From contig UQMD01000016.1 of NCBI GenBank assembly GCA_900542155.1, positions 1 to 53,899 of the forward strand: a DNA stretch of 53,899 nt, read 5' to 3'. The translations under genes were made by a program, and so were the position numbers. A model generated the notes under the pieces. That model was not told the origin of the DNA and did no database searches. It was given only the letters and a program-made list of their open reading frames with translations. Below, piece after piece: positions 27,001-33,353 of this stretch; position 1 is the first letter of the stretch; each line of letters starts with the position of its first letter. The DNA is from an uncultured Collinsella sp. (GTDB lineage: Bacteria > Actinomycetota > Coriobacteriia > Coriobacteriales > Coriobacteriaceae).

Positions 27001-27177
27001 GCCAAGACCGATGCCTACGCCGCCCTCGAGGCGAGCCGCCGAGCCCTCACCATCGCCGGCGTGGACGGCACGCGTCTGGCTTGCGCTCGTACCGAGGACG
27101 ACCTGCCCCACAATGTCAACCCGACGAACATTGCCACGGTATCCGAGGTCGTGACCGAGGTTATCCGCCGTTCGTAG
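24031..27177 (+). CDS. Membrane M28-peptidase-like protein with a long disordered insert
   Basis: The 1048-residue product begins like an M28 aminopeptidase (EERLAAEDIAQIFRNHGFDPEVQEF, then VVVAHYDSPRAE with H138 and D140) and ends like one (DIWFVATGASDCDGAGMKAFL...FFINLESVGAG...DLPHNVNPTNI). Two pairs of membrane segments lie near 56-95 and 155-205. Between the halves sits a roughly 600-residue acidic, Ala/Glu/Pro-rich, probably disordered insert. The usual Glu-Glu pair (as in FGAEExGxxGS) reads SD, and the bridging Asp is not evident, so catalytic activity is doubtful. The ATG at 24031 has GGAG upstream. A one-pass membrane protein follows in the same transcript. Confidence 0.75.
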   Translation: MANTQNYINHLLQNTGITPACSEEERLAAEDIAQIFRNHGFDPEVQEFNAPAPSRLAFAVTGILAFAGALLMGIGGGIGLVGTLLAIVGAVLYVLERTGHPVVSRLGKTGVSQNVIAYHKASGPLASPRNRPVVVVAHYDSPRAELLAREPYASYRALIAKLLPVATVAPAAVAILRILPLPGALKVLLWIVAILASLVALANAANIISNRFVLPYTSGAVCNKSSVAAMLGVMDNVAPFQGENEFPDDVPFDTYFGEQKRRAEEMARAAAEYAAAQQQNDYGNTIEYEEPTYAEDEFGQPIAPDAQTEPEQGEAFDEQIEGFEGASADETLIGAIVPEDQNQAVQAEEFNDEVPTAEPAEEPVAAEPEPRLYRNAAGNIRFGSDAIRALGMLPESCTLDYEEGEEPTFEPEPAPVVTASAPVVAVDDESAAVAAAVAEPEAVSAIDPAAGLDILAPAAPAQDVRDEPDDDYAEQPRRVSYESDTDFSAEIPAATPHADIASAFSSIGASASNFFKGALAKGRKFVDDFEGKRVAAREAAEQEAIAQQQAAEAARERAAQEFEQNEAMQSVPVDAAEATTSFEAQQHVDSTMSFDAAQFDSTITFEKQGTAIAEPLPVSDEQGDAADDDEPIDAAEIQDAAGHEPVEVNCDEEQYAAADQGDSTEVEQEEVPAVSEAPETDESRPYSTQIFTMPTPSGSGATVADVAPTQDETVDSLMAQISSQASPRPQVNVPDPASAPSPAPSSSPLASVPDPSLPSMKQANVASRTSLFDLPDPSAQVNDPFATAQGPEPTSAPVAPPRPVASGAQPIETISAPAPAAPKSRKRGLGGLFGRKKKNEQDSMSDWLGVEDDYDAKKSGRGIGSWDNFEDDNDGWKGGATSSDGASSEDMLSAVASMGDDELLGHDIWFVATGASDCDGAGMKAFLASHRDKLRGVFFINLESVGAGRLSVVTVEGEQQLLKGDRRIMNLVSKVCKSFHVDCGALEMPYAKTDAYAALEASRRALTIAGVDGTRLACARTEDDLPHNVNPTNIATVSEVVTEVIRRS

Positions 27178-27198
27178 ACGGAGCTCTAAGGAGTCAAC

Positions 27199-27417
27199 GT
27201 GTTTTCGTATATTAAGCGCCATTGGCCTGTCTACGTGATTTTGACCTTGATTGCCATTGCGTTAGGGTTTGGAGCTGCCTACATCGTGGGCGCGAAGGGC
27301 TCGACCCCTGCCTCCGCAATCAGCGAAGAGGTGGAGCAAGAACAGAGCACGGGTGCCGATGGGATTCCTGAGTCCGAGCAAGCAATCGTTGATGGTGGAT
27401 CTTCGTCTGCAGAGTAG
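27199..27417 (+). CDS. Small one-pass membrane protein
   Basis: The 72-residue product has one membrane helix (WPVYVILTLIAIALGFGAAYIVG) followed by a Ser/Glu-rich, probably extracytoplasmic tail. The GTG start has AAGGAG five bases upstream. It lies 21 bases after the M28-like gene and before a shared terminator, so it may be a partner of that protein. No family recognised. Confidence 0.65.
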   Translation: MFSYIKRHWPVYVILTLIAIALGFGAAYIVGAKGSTPASAISEEVEQEQSTGADGIPESEQAIVDGGSSSAE

Positions 27418-27438
27418 ATGCGGCGATTTAAATGATTG

Positions 27439-27474
27439 AAAGCGGGCGAGCCGGGGGACTGGCTCGCCCGCTTT
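27439..27474. terminator. Bidirectional terminator between convergent genes
   Basis: A perfect 14-bp stem (AAAGCGGGCGAGCC / GGCTCGCCCGCTTT) with an 8-base loop, T-rich on the plus strand and preceded by A residues, serves both the 27199 gene and the adhesin gene on the other strand. Confidence 0.9.
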
Positions 27475-27483
27475 TTCATCGCT

Positions 27484-30400
27484 CTAGCGCTTCTTTGGGA
27501 TTGACCTAAGGCGAGCGAACCATAGGGCTGCGGCACCCGAGGTCAGGAGCGCGGTGATGCAAGCGGCGATGGGAGCTGATCCTGTTGCCGGTAGGTCCTG
27601 CGGTAGGGTACAGCGTTGAATGACACTGTCCTCGTCATGTGACTCAAGTTTATCGCCGCCGCCGTTGCGGCAAAGATCGACGCGTGCGCTGTTGGTGAGT
27701 GCAGTTTGGGGTGTGTAAGCCGACGTTGCCTGCATGTGCACGACTGCGCCCCGAGCATCTGTGCCAAGGATTGCTTTGGCATCGTCAAGGTCGTCGTGCT
27801 CATCTTTGAGATCATCACGGGTCCAAGAATCCGTATCGCTTCGAGTCGTAAAGTCGGCGGCTACCGCACCGTATTCAATGCGAATGCCCGTCACGACGGT
27901 ATTGGATGCAAGGTCGAGTTCTTTCGCCTCGAGTGTGGCGGATTCCGTGGTCGAGACATCCGCCTTCCAGAGGTGCCAGCCGTCGTAATCGACGAGGCGG
28001 CAATCTTCACCCAGACTCTCTTTTACTTCGTCGGACTCAAGCCAAGGATTTTCGTGCCCATCGCCAAGAGTCGCGTTTGCCGGCTCATCGACGTCTGTCG
28101 AGTCCAACGGCGTCGTGCGATACCACACGTTGCACAGACCGTTGAGGTCGCCGATGGCGACGGGGGTTTCGATTGAGACGAATCTCGCCGTGCCGTCTTT
28201 GGCGCACTCAAGATCATCGGTAATCGTAAACTCATCAACCCAAGTAGCGGAATCGTTTCGAGCATCGATGGTATAGGAGAAAAGCCCATCCGTATTGGTT
28301 TGCATCGCGGCGCGGTTTTTTCCATCGCCGTTAGCCAACAGACCCTTCCCGATAGGTTGGACAAGTTCCTGACGCTTGTCGACCTGTCCTTTGATCTCGA
28401 TGGGCGCATCCTTCATCGCGACGGATTGGACTTCTCCCGTATCCTTTATTTCAAACGTTATCTCCTCGGCAAGGTCATAGGTCCGCGGAGACATCGTTTC
28501 GCGCAACGAGTAGGTGCCGGGTGCAAGATGTTCGATGCGGTGTGGCTTGTCGGATGAGGTCCAGGAGTCTATTTCGGTTTTATCGGGACCATATAAGGTG
28601 AGCTGTGCACCTTTCACTTCCTGCTCTCCGCTTGCATCGACCTTGGAGATATCAACCTTGGTGTAATCGTCGGATACGTTAAGCCGTGCTTCCACAACGG
28701 GTGTTTTCTGGTCGGCATAGGTAAGGTCGACGATATGGTGCGTCCGGTCGAGTAAGAAGCCGGTCGGCGCTTGAGTCTCGACAACCTCGTAGCGTGCGGT
28801 GCCAGATCCCAGCGGGAGGTCGTCCGCGCGTGCCTCTCCAGTTTCATCCGTCGCGACGGTCGCGACGGTCTCACCGTCGAGCGCGGAAATGCTACCATCG
28901 GGGCGCACGATATCACCCGAGGCACGGATCTCAAAGATGGCGCCCGCGAGGCTGCTGCCGTCTACGGCATCGGTTTTAACGATCCTGATGTTTCCGGTCG
29001 CGGCGTGGTCATAATACGAGGCGATTGCAATGGGCGTTAGGTGCATGTCGGCGGGTATGTTTACCTCGATCTCTTCACCGACAAGATAGGGCTCTTTGGC
29101 CGAGGTTTCGCGTACATAATAGGTGCCCGGCACGAGCGATTCGGGCAGTGTGACGGTGCCGGTCGCGTCAGTCGTAAAGGTGTCCATTACATTATGTGCT
29201 GGATACCAGCATGTTTGTGAGACAGGTTTGTGATTGCTGTCGAGGAGTTGGAAGGTGAATCCGGCTAGCGGAACAGAAACGCCTGTTTGGGCATCGCGTT
29301 TTACAATCTGGAGATGCGTCGACAGAGCGTGGTTGTCCACGATATATTGAAGCTCGGCGCCGTCGGAAATCTGATTGGCCCCGACGGTCCATTCCCCTGC
29401 ACATTTAAAACCCTCGGGGACGGTTTCCGGAACCTCGCGAACGGTGTAGCCGGCGCGGTCGTATGGGATGGCTCCGTGGACACCGGCTGGTCGCTTGCCT
29501 GCGCCGAACCATGCTCCTGACTGATCTTTGGTGGAGGCAAAGCCATAGATGTTTGTGGTCAGTGTGCCAACAACCTGCTGAGAGCTGTTGCTGACAACCT
29601 CAAAGACAACACCTCCTGCCGGCTGCTCCAGGCCGGATTGATCGCTATTGCCGTAGTCCTTGAATTTGGAAATCTCTAGGTCAAACGCAATGGGGATATC
29701 GGAAACGCGCGATTCGATCTCGACCACGCCTGAATCACCGAGCTGGTCGGCTCCAACGGTATAGGACCAGCTGTCGTTGGCTGGCAGGTAGCCCTCGGGG
29801 GCTTTTGACTCATAGATGGTAAAGGTTCCTAGGGGGACATCGGTGAGGGTAGCTCGACCGCTTTCATCGGTTGTGAGGGTTTGCGCCCATCCGGGGGTGG
29901 ATTGCGACACGCACGTGAACTCTGCTCCCGCAAGTGAAGCTCCAGCCTGGGGTCCGGCATTCGTCGCGGCATCGAGTTTTACGACATGCAGGGTGATGGT
30001 GCCGGGTTGTTCATCAACGGCGACCTGTCCACCGTCATTCCCCGTGGTAAAGGCGATGCGATCACGACGGGGGACATAGCCGGCCGGCGCCTTTGTTTCA
30101 ACTAGGTAGTATGCCGTGTTGGGCAGAAGTGCTGCCTGCGCTCGACCGTTGCTGTCCATCTGGATGGTGCCGACACGCGCGCCGCTGGCGCTCTCAAAAA
30201 CATCGAATGTTGCCCCGTCAAACTGATAAGTATTGTTTCCGCTGGTAATGGCAGCGTTTGCAGACTGCTTTTGGAAGGAAACAGAGACCGCCGGCGGTAC
30301 ATAGAGCATGTCTTGACGTTTGCTGCCGCCCGATACGGCTCCTAGATAGCGCCGCGCGCGGTGCGGAGCGGCTTTGATGCTTCCTGATTTTGCGCTGTCG

Positions 30401-30915
30401 TGGAGCCATCGCGCAGCCGCCACGACTTCATTGTCGGCGGTAAAGTGTCCACTCTTGGTTTTGCCCTGAGCGGTCGTGTAGGAGTAGGTGCCGTCGACAT
30501 GGGTAGTGCCGTTGAGCATCCATACGGCAAGCTGGGTGGCGGCACGGGCGCGATCTGGTGAAAGATGGTAACCGCCAAACGACGTGGCGGTAGGATATCC
30601 GTGACAAACGATTGCCGCGAACTCGTCGTCGAGCCACACCCAGCCTTGATCAAAGTTGAGCCATGGGCCGCCCGGCTTGGTGGGGCCGGGGCGCTCCTGG
30701 TTCATGCAGTAGGCAATCGAGGCGTCTTGAGCTTCATACTTGCCGATGAAGAAGGGCCCACAATCATCGCTAATAGTGCGGAAGCCGAGCTGGTCGTAGC
30801 CATCGACGGCAAATGCGGCTCCCGGTGCCAGGCAGCCGAAAAGCAGGAAGAGGAGCAGGAGCAGCGGGCCTGTTGCGATTGCGCTGTGGACAGAGTGCGT
30901 GGGTGCGTTGGACAT
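27484..30915 (-). CDS. Thioester-domain, Cna-B-repeat surface adhesin with LPATG anchor
   Basis: The 1143-residue product is a cell-wall-anchored adhesin. Order: signal peptide (1-36, ending APGAAFA); thioester domain with the Cys in IAYCMNQERPGP and the Gln in ATQLAVWML, the pair that forms a reactive thioester for covalent host binding; about six SpaA/Cna-B domains, each with a Lys near the first strand (such as IVKTDA) and a Glu in the last (VETQAPTG type) that would form isopeptide bonds; a C-terminal stalk; LPATGS, hydrophobic segment and PKKR tail for sortase. AAGGAG precedes the start. No sortase or second pilin gene is adjacent, so it is probably a stand-alone adhesin or tip protein. 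Confidence 0.92.
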   Translation of the reverse strand: MSNAPTHSVHSAIATGPLLLLLFLLFGCLAPGAAFAVDGYDQLGFRTISDDCGPFFIGKYEAQDASIAYCMNQERPGPTKPGGPWLNFDQGWVWLDDEFAAIVCHGYPTATSFGGYHLSPDRARAATQLAVWMLNGTTHVDGTYSYTTAQGKTKSGHFTADNEVVAAARWLHDSAKSGSIKAAPHRARRYLGAVSGGSKRQDMLYVPPAVSVSFQKQSANAAITSGNNTYQFDGATFDVFESASGARVGTIQMDSNGRAQAALLPNTAYYLVETKAPAGYVPRRDRIAFTTGNDGGQVAVDEQPGTITLHVVKLDAATNAGPQAGASLAGAEFTCVSQSTPGWAQTLTTDESGRATLTDVPLGTFTIYESKAPEGYLPANDSWSYTVGADQLGDSGVVEIESRVSDIPIAFDLEISKFKDYGNSDQSGLEQPAGGVVFEVVSNSSQQVVGTLTTNIYGFASTKDQSGAWFGAGKRPAGVHGAIPYDRAGYTVREVPETVPEGFKCAGEWTVGANQISDGAELQYIVDNHALSTHLQIVKRDAQTGVSVPLAGFTFQLLDSNHKPVSQTCWYPAHNVMDTFTTDATGTVTLPESLVPGTYYVRETSAKEPYLVGEEIEVNIPADMHLTPIAIASYYDHAATGNIRIVKTDAVDGSSLAGAIFEIRASGDIVRPDGSISALDGETVATVATDETGEARADDLPLGSGTARYEVVETQAPTGFLLDRTHHIVDLTYADQKTPVVEARLNVSDDYTKVDISKVDASGEQEVKGAQLTLYGPDKTEIDSWTSSDKPHRIEHLAPGTYSLRETMSPRTYDLAEEITFEIKDTGEVQSVAMKDAPIEIKGQVDKRQELVQPIGKGLLANGDGKNRAAMQTNTDGLFSYTIDARNDSATWVDEFTITDDLECAKDGTARFVSIETPVAIGDLNGLCNVWYRTTPLDSTDVDEPANATLGDGHENPWLESDEVKESLGEDCRLVDYDGWHLWKADVSTTESATLEAKELDLASNTVVTGIRIEYGAVAADFTTRSDTDSWTRDDLKDEHDDLDDAKAILGTDARGAVVHMQATSAYTPQTALTNSARVDLCRNGGGDKLESHDEDSVIQRCTLPQDLPATGSAPIAACITALLTSGAAALWFARLRSIPKKR

Positions 30916-31169
30916 GGCTGCTCCTTATCCCTCGTGCGCCGCACGGGGAGGCTGCGACGCGTAGGATGAGGCTACCCCCGAGGTTCATGCGGGTAAGTAC
31001 CGGAGCCTGACCAAAAGCTTGCCCAATTCCTGACAAATTGAGCTCAAATACAACAATCAAGCAAAAGCGCAGGTAGAAGATAGGGAGAACAGGAGGTCAA
31101 AGGTCCTCATCTCCACAATTGACGCGATTTTCAAACGAATCTCCACAGCTAAAACAAGCATCGCCACCC

Positions 31170-31199
31170 TTGTATCGAACAAGACAACCGCGTTATACT
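31170..31199 (+). promoter_or_regulatory. tRNA-Gly promoter
   Basis: TTGTAT (31170-31175) and TATACT (31194-31199) are 18 bases apart and end 14 bases before the tRNA. The rest of the roughly 300-bp gap after the adhesin gene shows nothing recognisable. Confidence 0.75.
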
Positions 31200-31212
31200 A
31201 TCCCCCACATAT

Positions 31213-31287
31213 GCGGGCATCGCCAAGTGGTAAGGCATCAGCTTCCCAAGCTGACACTCGCGGGTTCGAGTCCCGTTGCCCGCTCCA
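31213..31287 (+). tRNA. tRNA-Gly (anticodon CCC)
   Basis: Full cloverleaf: acceptor GCGGGCA/TGCCCGC, anticodon stem TCAGC/GCTGA around the loop TTCCCAA (anticodon CCC), T arm CGGGTTCGAGTCCCG, and encoded CCA at 31285-31287. Confidence 0.96.
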
Positions 31288-31297
31288 TTCGAATTTC

Positions 31298-31330
31298 AGG
31301 CACGGTAACGTTTCGTTACTGTGCCTTTTT
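31298..31330 (+). terminator. tRNA-Gly terminator
   Basis: A 13-bp stem with one G-T pair (AGGCACGGTAACG / CGTTACTGTGCCT), a TTT loop and a T tract, 10 bases past the tRNA CCA. Confidence 0.9.
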
Positions 31331-31341
31331 CAATAAAGTGC

Positions 31342-31608
31342 CGGGACTCGAACCCGACAGGGTGCGAGCGTTAAATAAACGCGAAGCGTTTATAGCGAGC
31401 AGGCAAGGTCGCCGATAGGCGACCGCAGCCGGCGCGGATTTGCGAAGCAAATACGCGGACGTCCCGTTGCCCGCTCCATCGGGCGCGGGAGACCTTGGGA
31501 CGGCCAATTCAACAAAGTCTTCCCCATCGTCTCCGTGAATCCGGGGAGATCGACCGCAGCCGGTGCGGATTTGCGAAGCAAATACGCGGACGTCCCGTTG
31601 CCCGCTCC
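31342..31608. repeat. Multi-hairpin GAA-loop repeat with tRNA-Gly 3'-end copies
   Basis: The element opens with the reverse complement of the tRNA-Gly T arm (31342-31356). It continues with hairpins: ATAAACGC-GAA-GCGTTTAT (31375-31393), GGTCGCC-GATA-GGCGACC (31407-31424) and ATTTGC-GAA-GCAAAT (31438-31452). It closes with GTCCCGTTGCCCGCTCCA (31461-31478), identical to the tRNA-Gly 3' end. A 57-bp direct repeat of the last part (31421-31477 and 31552-31608, one difference) gives a third tail. A similar element with different but still paired stem bases follows tRNA-Lys at 52.3 kb. Confidence 0.85.
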
Positions 31609-31711
31609 TGCTTCAAAATGTTAGGTTCATGCCTGCTGCCCATACTTGCACCTGCGCACGGTACAATGGTTGGGTTACGACCAACGTGCCAATAACCAAA
31701 AAGGAGCCGCT

Positions 31712-33055
31712 ATGATCGATCGCTATACCCGCCCGGAGATGGGACACATCTTCTCCCTCGAGAACAAGTACGCCATTTGGCAGGAGATCGAGGTCCTGGC
31801 CTGCGAGGCCCAGGCGGAGCTCGGCAAGATCGGCATTTCTAAAAACGAAGCCCAGTGGATCCGCGACCACGCCAACTTTGAGAAGGCAAAGGTCGATGAG
31901 ATCGAGGAGGTCACGCGCCACGATGTCATCGCCTTCCTGACCAACATGAAGGAGTACATCGACGCCGATGTTCCCGAGGGCGACCCCAAGCCCAGCCGCT
32001 GGGTTCACTACGGTATGACCAGCTCCGACCTGGGTGATACTGCTCTGTGCTATCAGCTTACTCAGGCGTGTGACCTGATTATCGAGGACGTCAAGAAGCT
32101 CGGCGTGATCTGCAAGCGCCGCGCCTTCGAGGAGCGCAATACGCTTTGCGCTGGCCGCACCCATGGCATCCATGCTGAGCCGATGACCTTCGGCATGAAG
32201 TTTGGCTCTTGGGCATGGGAACTCAAGCGCGACCTTGATCGTCTTGAGGATGCTCGCAAGAACGTTGCCTTCGGTGCCATCTCCGGTGCCGTCGGCACCT
32301 ACAGCTCCATCGAGCCGTTCGTCGAGGAGTACGTCTGTGAGCACCTGGGTCTGGTTCACGACCCGCTGTCCACGCAGGTCATCAGCCGCGATCACCACGC
32401 CTATCTTGCCGGCGTGCTTGCCACTACAGCGGCCACCTGCGAGCGCATCGCGACCGAGGTCCGCAACCTGCAGAAGACCGATACACTCGAGGCCGAGGAG
32501 CCCTTCCGCAAGGGCCAAAAGGGCAGCTCCGCCATGCCACACAAGCGCAACCCCATCACCATGGAGAAGGTCTGCGGTCTGTCGCGCGTCGTGAAGTCCA
32601 ACGCCCAGGTCGCCTTCGACAACGTCGCCCTGTGGCACGAGCGCGACATTTCACACTCTTCCGCCGAGCGTGTCGCCCAGGCCGATAGCTTCATCGCGCT
32701 TGACCATATGTTCCAGTGCCTCATTCGCGTTATCGACGGCCTGCAGCTGTATCCGGCCCGCATGATGGCCAATCTCAACAAGACCCGCGGCCTCATCTTC
32801 TCCTCCAAGGTCCTGCTTGCCCTCGTCGATACGGGTATCACCCGCGAGGATGCGTACGCCATTGTGCAGGAGAACGCCATGGCCACCTGGCACGAGGTGC
32901 AGGATTGTGTCTCTGGCCCCACCTTTAAGGAGCGTCTCGAGGCCGATCCGCGCTGCACCGTCAGCCAGGAGAAGTTCGACGAGATTTTTGATCCGTGGGA
33001 CTTCCTCACCCGCATCGACACAGTCTTCGATCGCTTGGAGCAGCTCGAGTTCTAA
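31712..33055 (+). CDS. purB: Adenylosuccinate lyase
   Basis: PurB cleaves SAICAR and adenylosuccinate in purine synthesis. The 447-residue product has the fumarase/aspartase signature GSSAMPHKRNP and the AGRTHGIHAEPMTFG block carrying the catalytic His. The ATG at 31712 has AAGGAG six bases upstream; upstream in-frame codons overlap the tRNA-derived repeat. The last 40 bp recur at 36718-36757 (39 of 40 identical), flanking the surface-protein cassette. Confidence 0.97.
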   Translation: MIDRYTRPEMGHIFSLENKYAIWQEIEVLACEAQAELGKIGISKNEAQWIRDHANFEKAKVDEIEEVTRHDVIAFLTNMKEYIDADVPEGDPKPSRWVHYGMTSSDLGDTALCYQLTQACDLIIEDVKKLGVICKRRAFEERNTLCAGRTHGIHAEPMTFGMKFGSWAWELKRDLDRLEDARKNVAFGAISGAVGTYSSIEPFVEEYVCEHLGLVHDPLSTQVISRDHHAYLAGVLATTAATCERIATEVRNLQKTDTLEAEEPFRKGQKGSSAMPHKRNPITMEKVCGLSRVVKSNAQVAFDNVALWHERDISHSSAERVAQADSFIALDHMFQCLIRVIDGLQLYPARMMANLNKTRGLIFSSKVLLALVDTGITREDAYAIVQENAMATWHEVQDCVSGPTFKERLEADPRCTVSQEKFDEIFDPWDFLTRIDTVFDRLEQLEF

Positions 33056-33128
33056 TTGACCGATTTGGGACGCAATCAAACCAATTAGTTTTCTTTTGGT
33101 CCCAGTTGATGTATGACTTTCTAGTCCA

Positions 33129-33166
33129 AGCCCCGTTGGTAACCCGTTTTACCAACGGGGCTTTTG
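33129..33166 (+). terminator. Terminator after purB
   Basis: A perfect 13-bp stem (AGCCCCGTTGGTA / TACCAACGGGGCT) with TTTT following. Confidence 0.9.
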
Positions 33167-33260
33167 CGTAAGAGTGTCGGGAAAGCTTCACTTCAACAGG
33201 CGATTTTATGATGCGGGAGCATCGCTTGCCGATAATTTGACTCTTCCGACAAACACTAGC

Positions 33261-33291
33261 TTGCCAGTCTCAGTCGGGGGGGGGGTATCCT
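33261..33291 (+). promoter_or_regulatory. Candidate phase-variable promoter with a G10 tract
   Basis: TTGCCA (33261-33266) and TATCCT (33286-33291) are 19 bases apart, and ten of those bases are an uninterrupted G run (33276-33285). Slippage of one or two G residues would give the preferred 17-18 base spacing. It lies 60-70 bases upstream of the surface-protein start. The boxes are near-consensus, not perfect. Confidence 0.6.
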
Positions 33292-33353
33292 TAAGCCAAT
33301 TTTAAGGTGTGGGAGAATGCTGCGTTTTTTCACGAGAGATTGGACTTAGGGGA

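Noticed and set aside
31342..31608. CRISPR array behind tRNA-Gly
   Set aside because: There are only two long repeat copies, without regular spacers, and no cas genes in the window.
33309..33353. GTG at 33309 as start of the Big_2 surface protein
   Set aside because: Starting at the ATG at 33354 gives a clean signal peptide, while the earlier codons put charged and Cys residues before it. Kept as a lower-ranked alternative.
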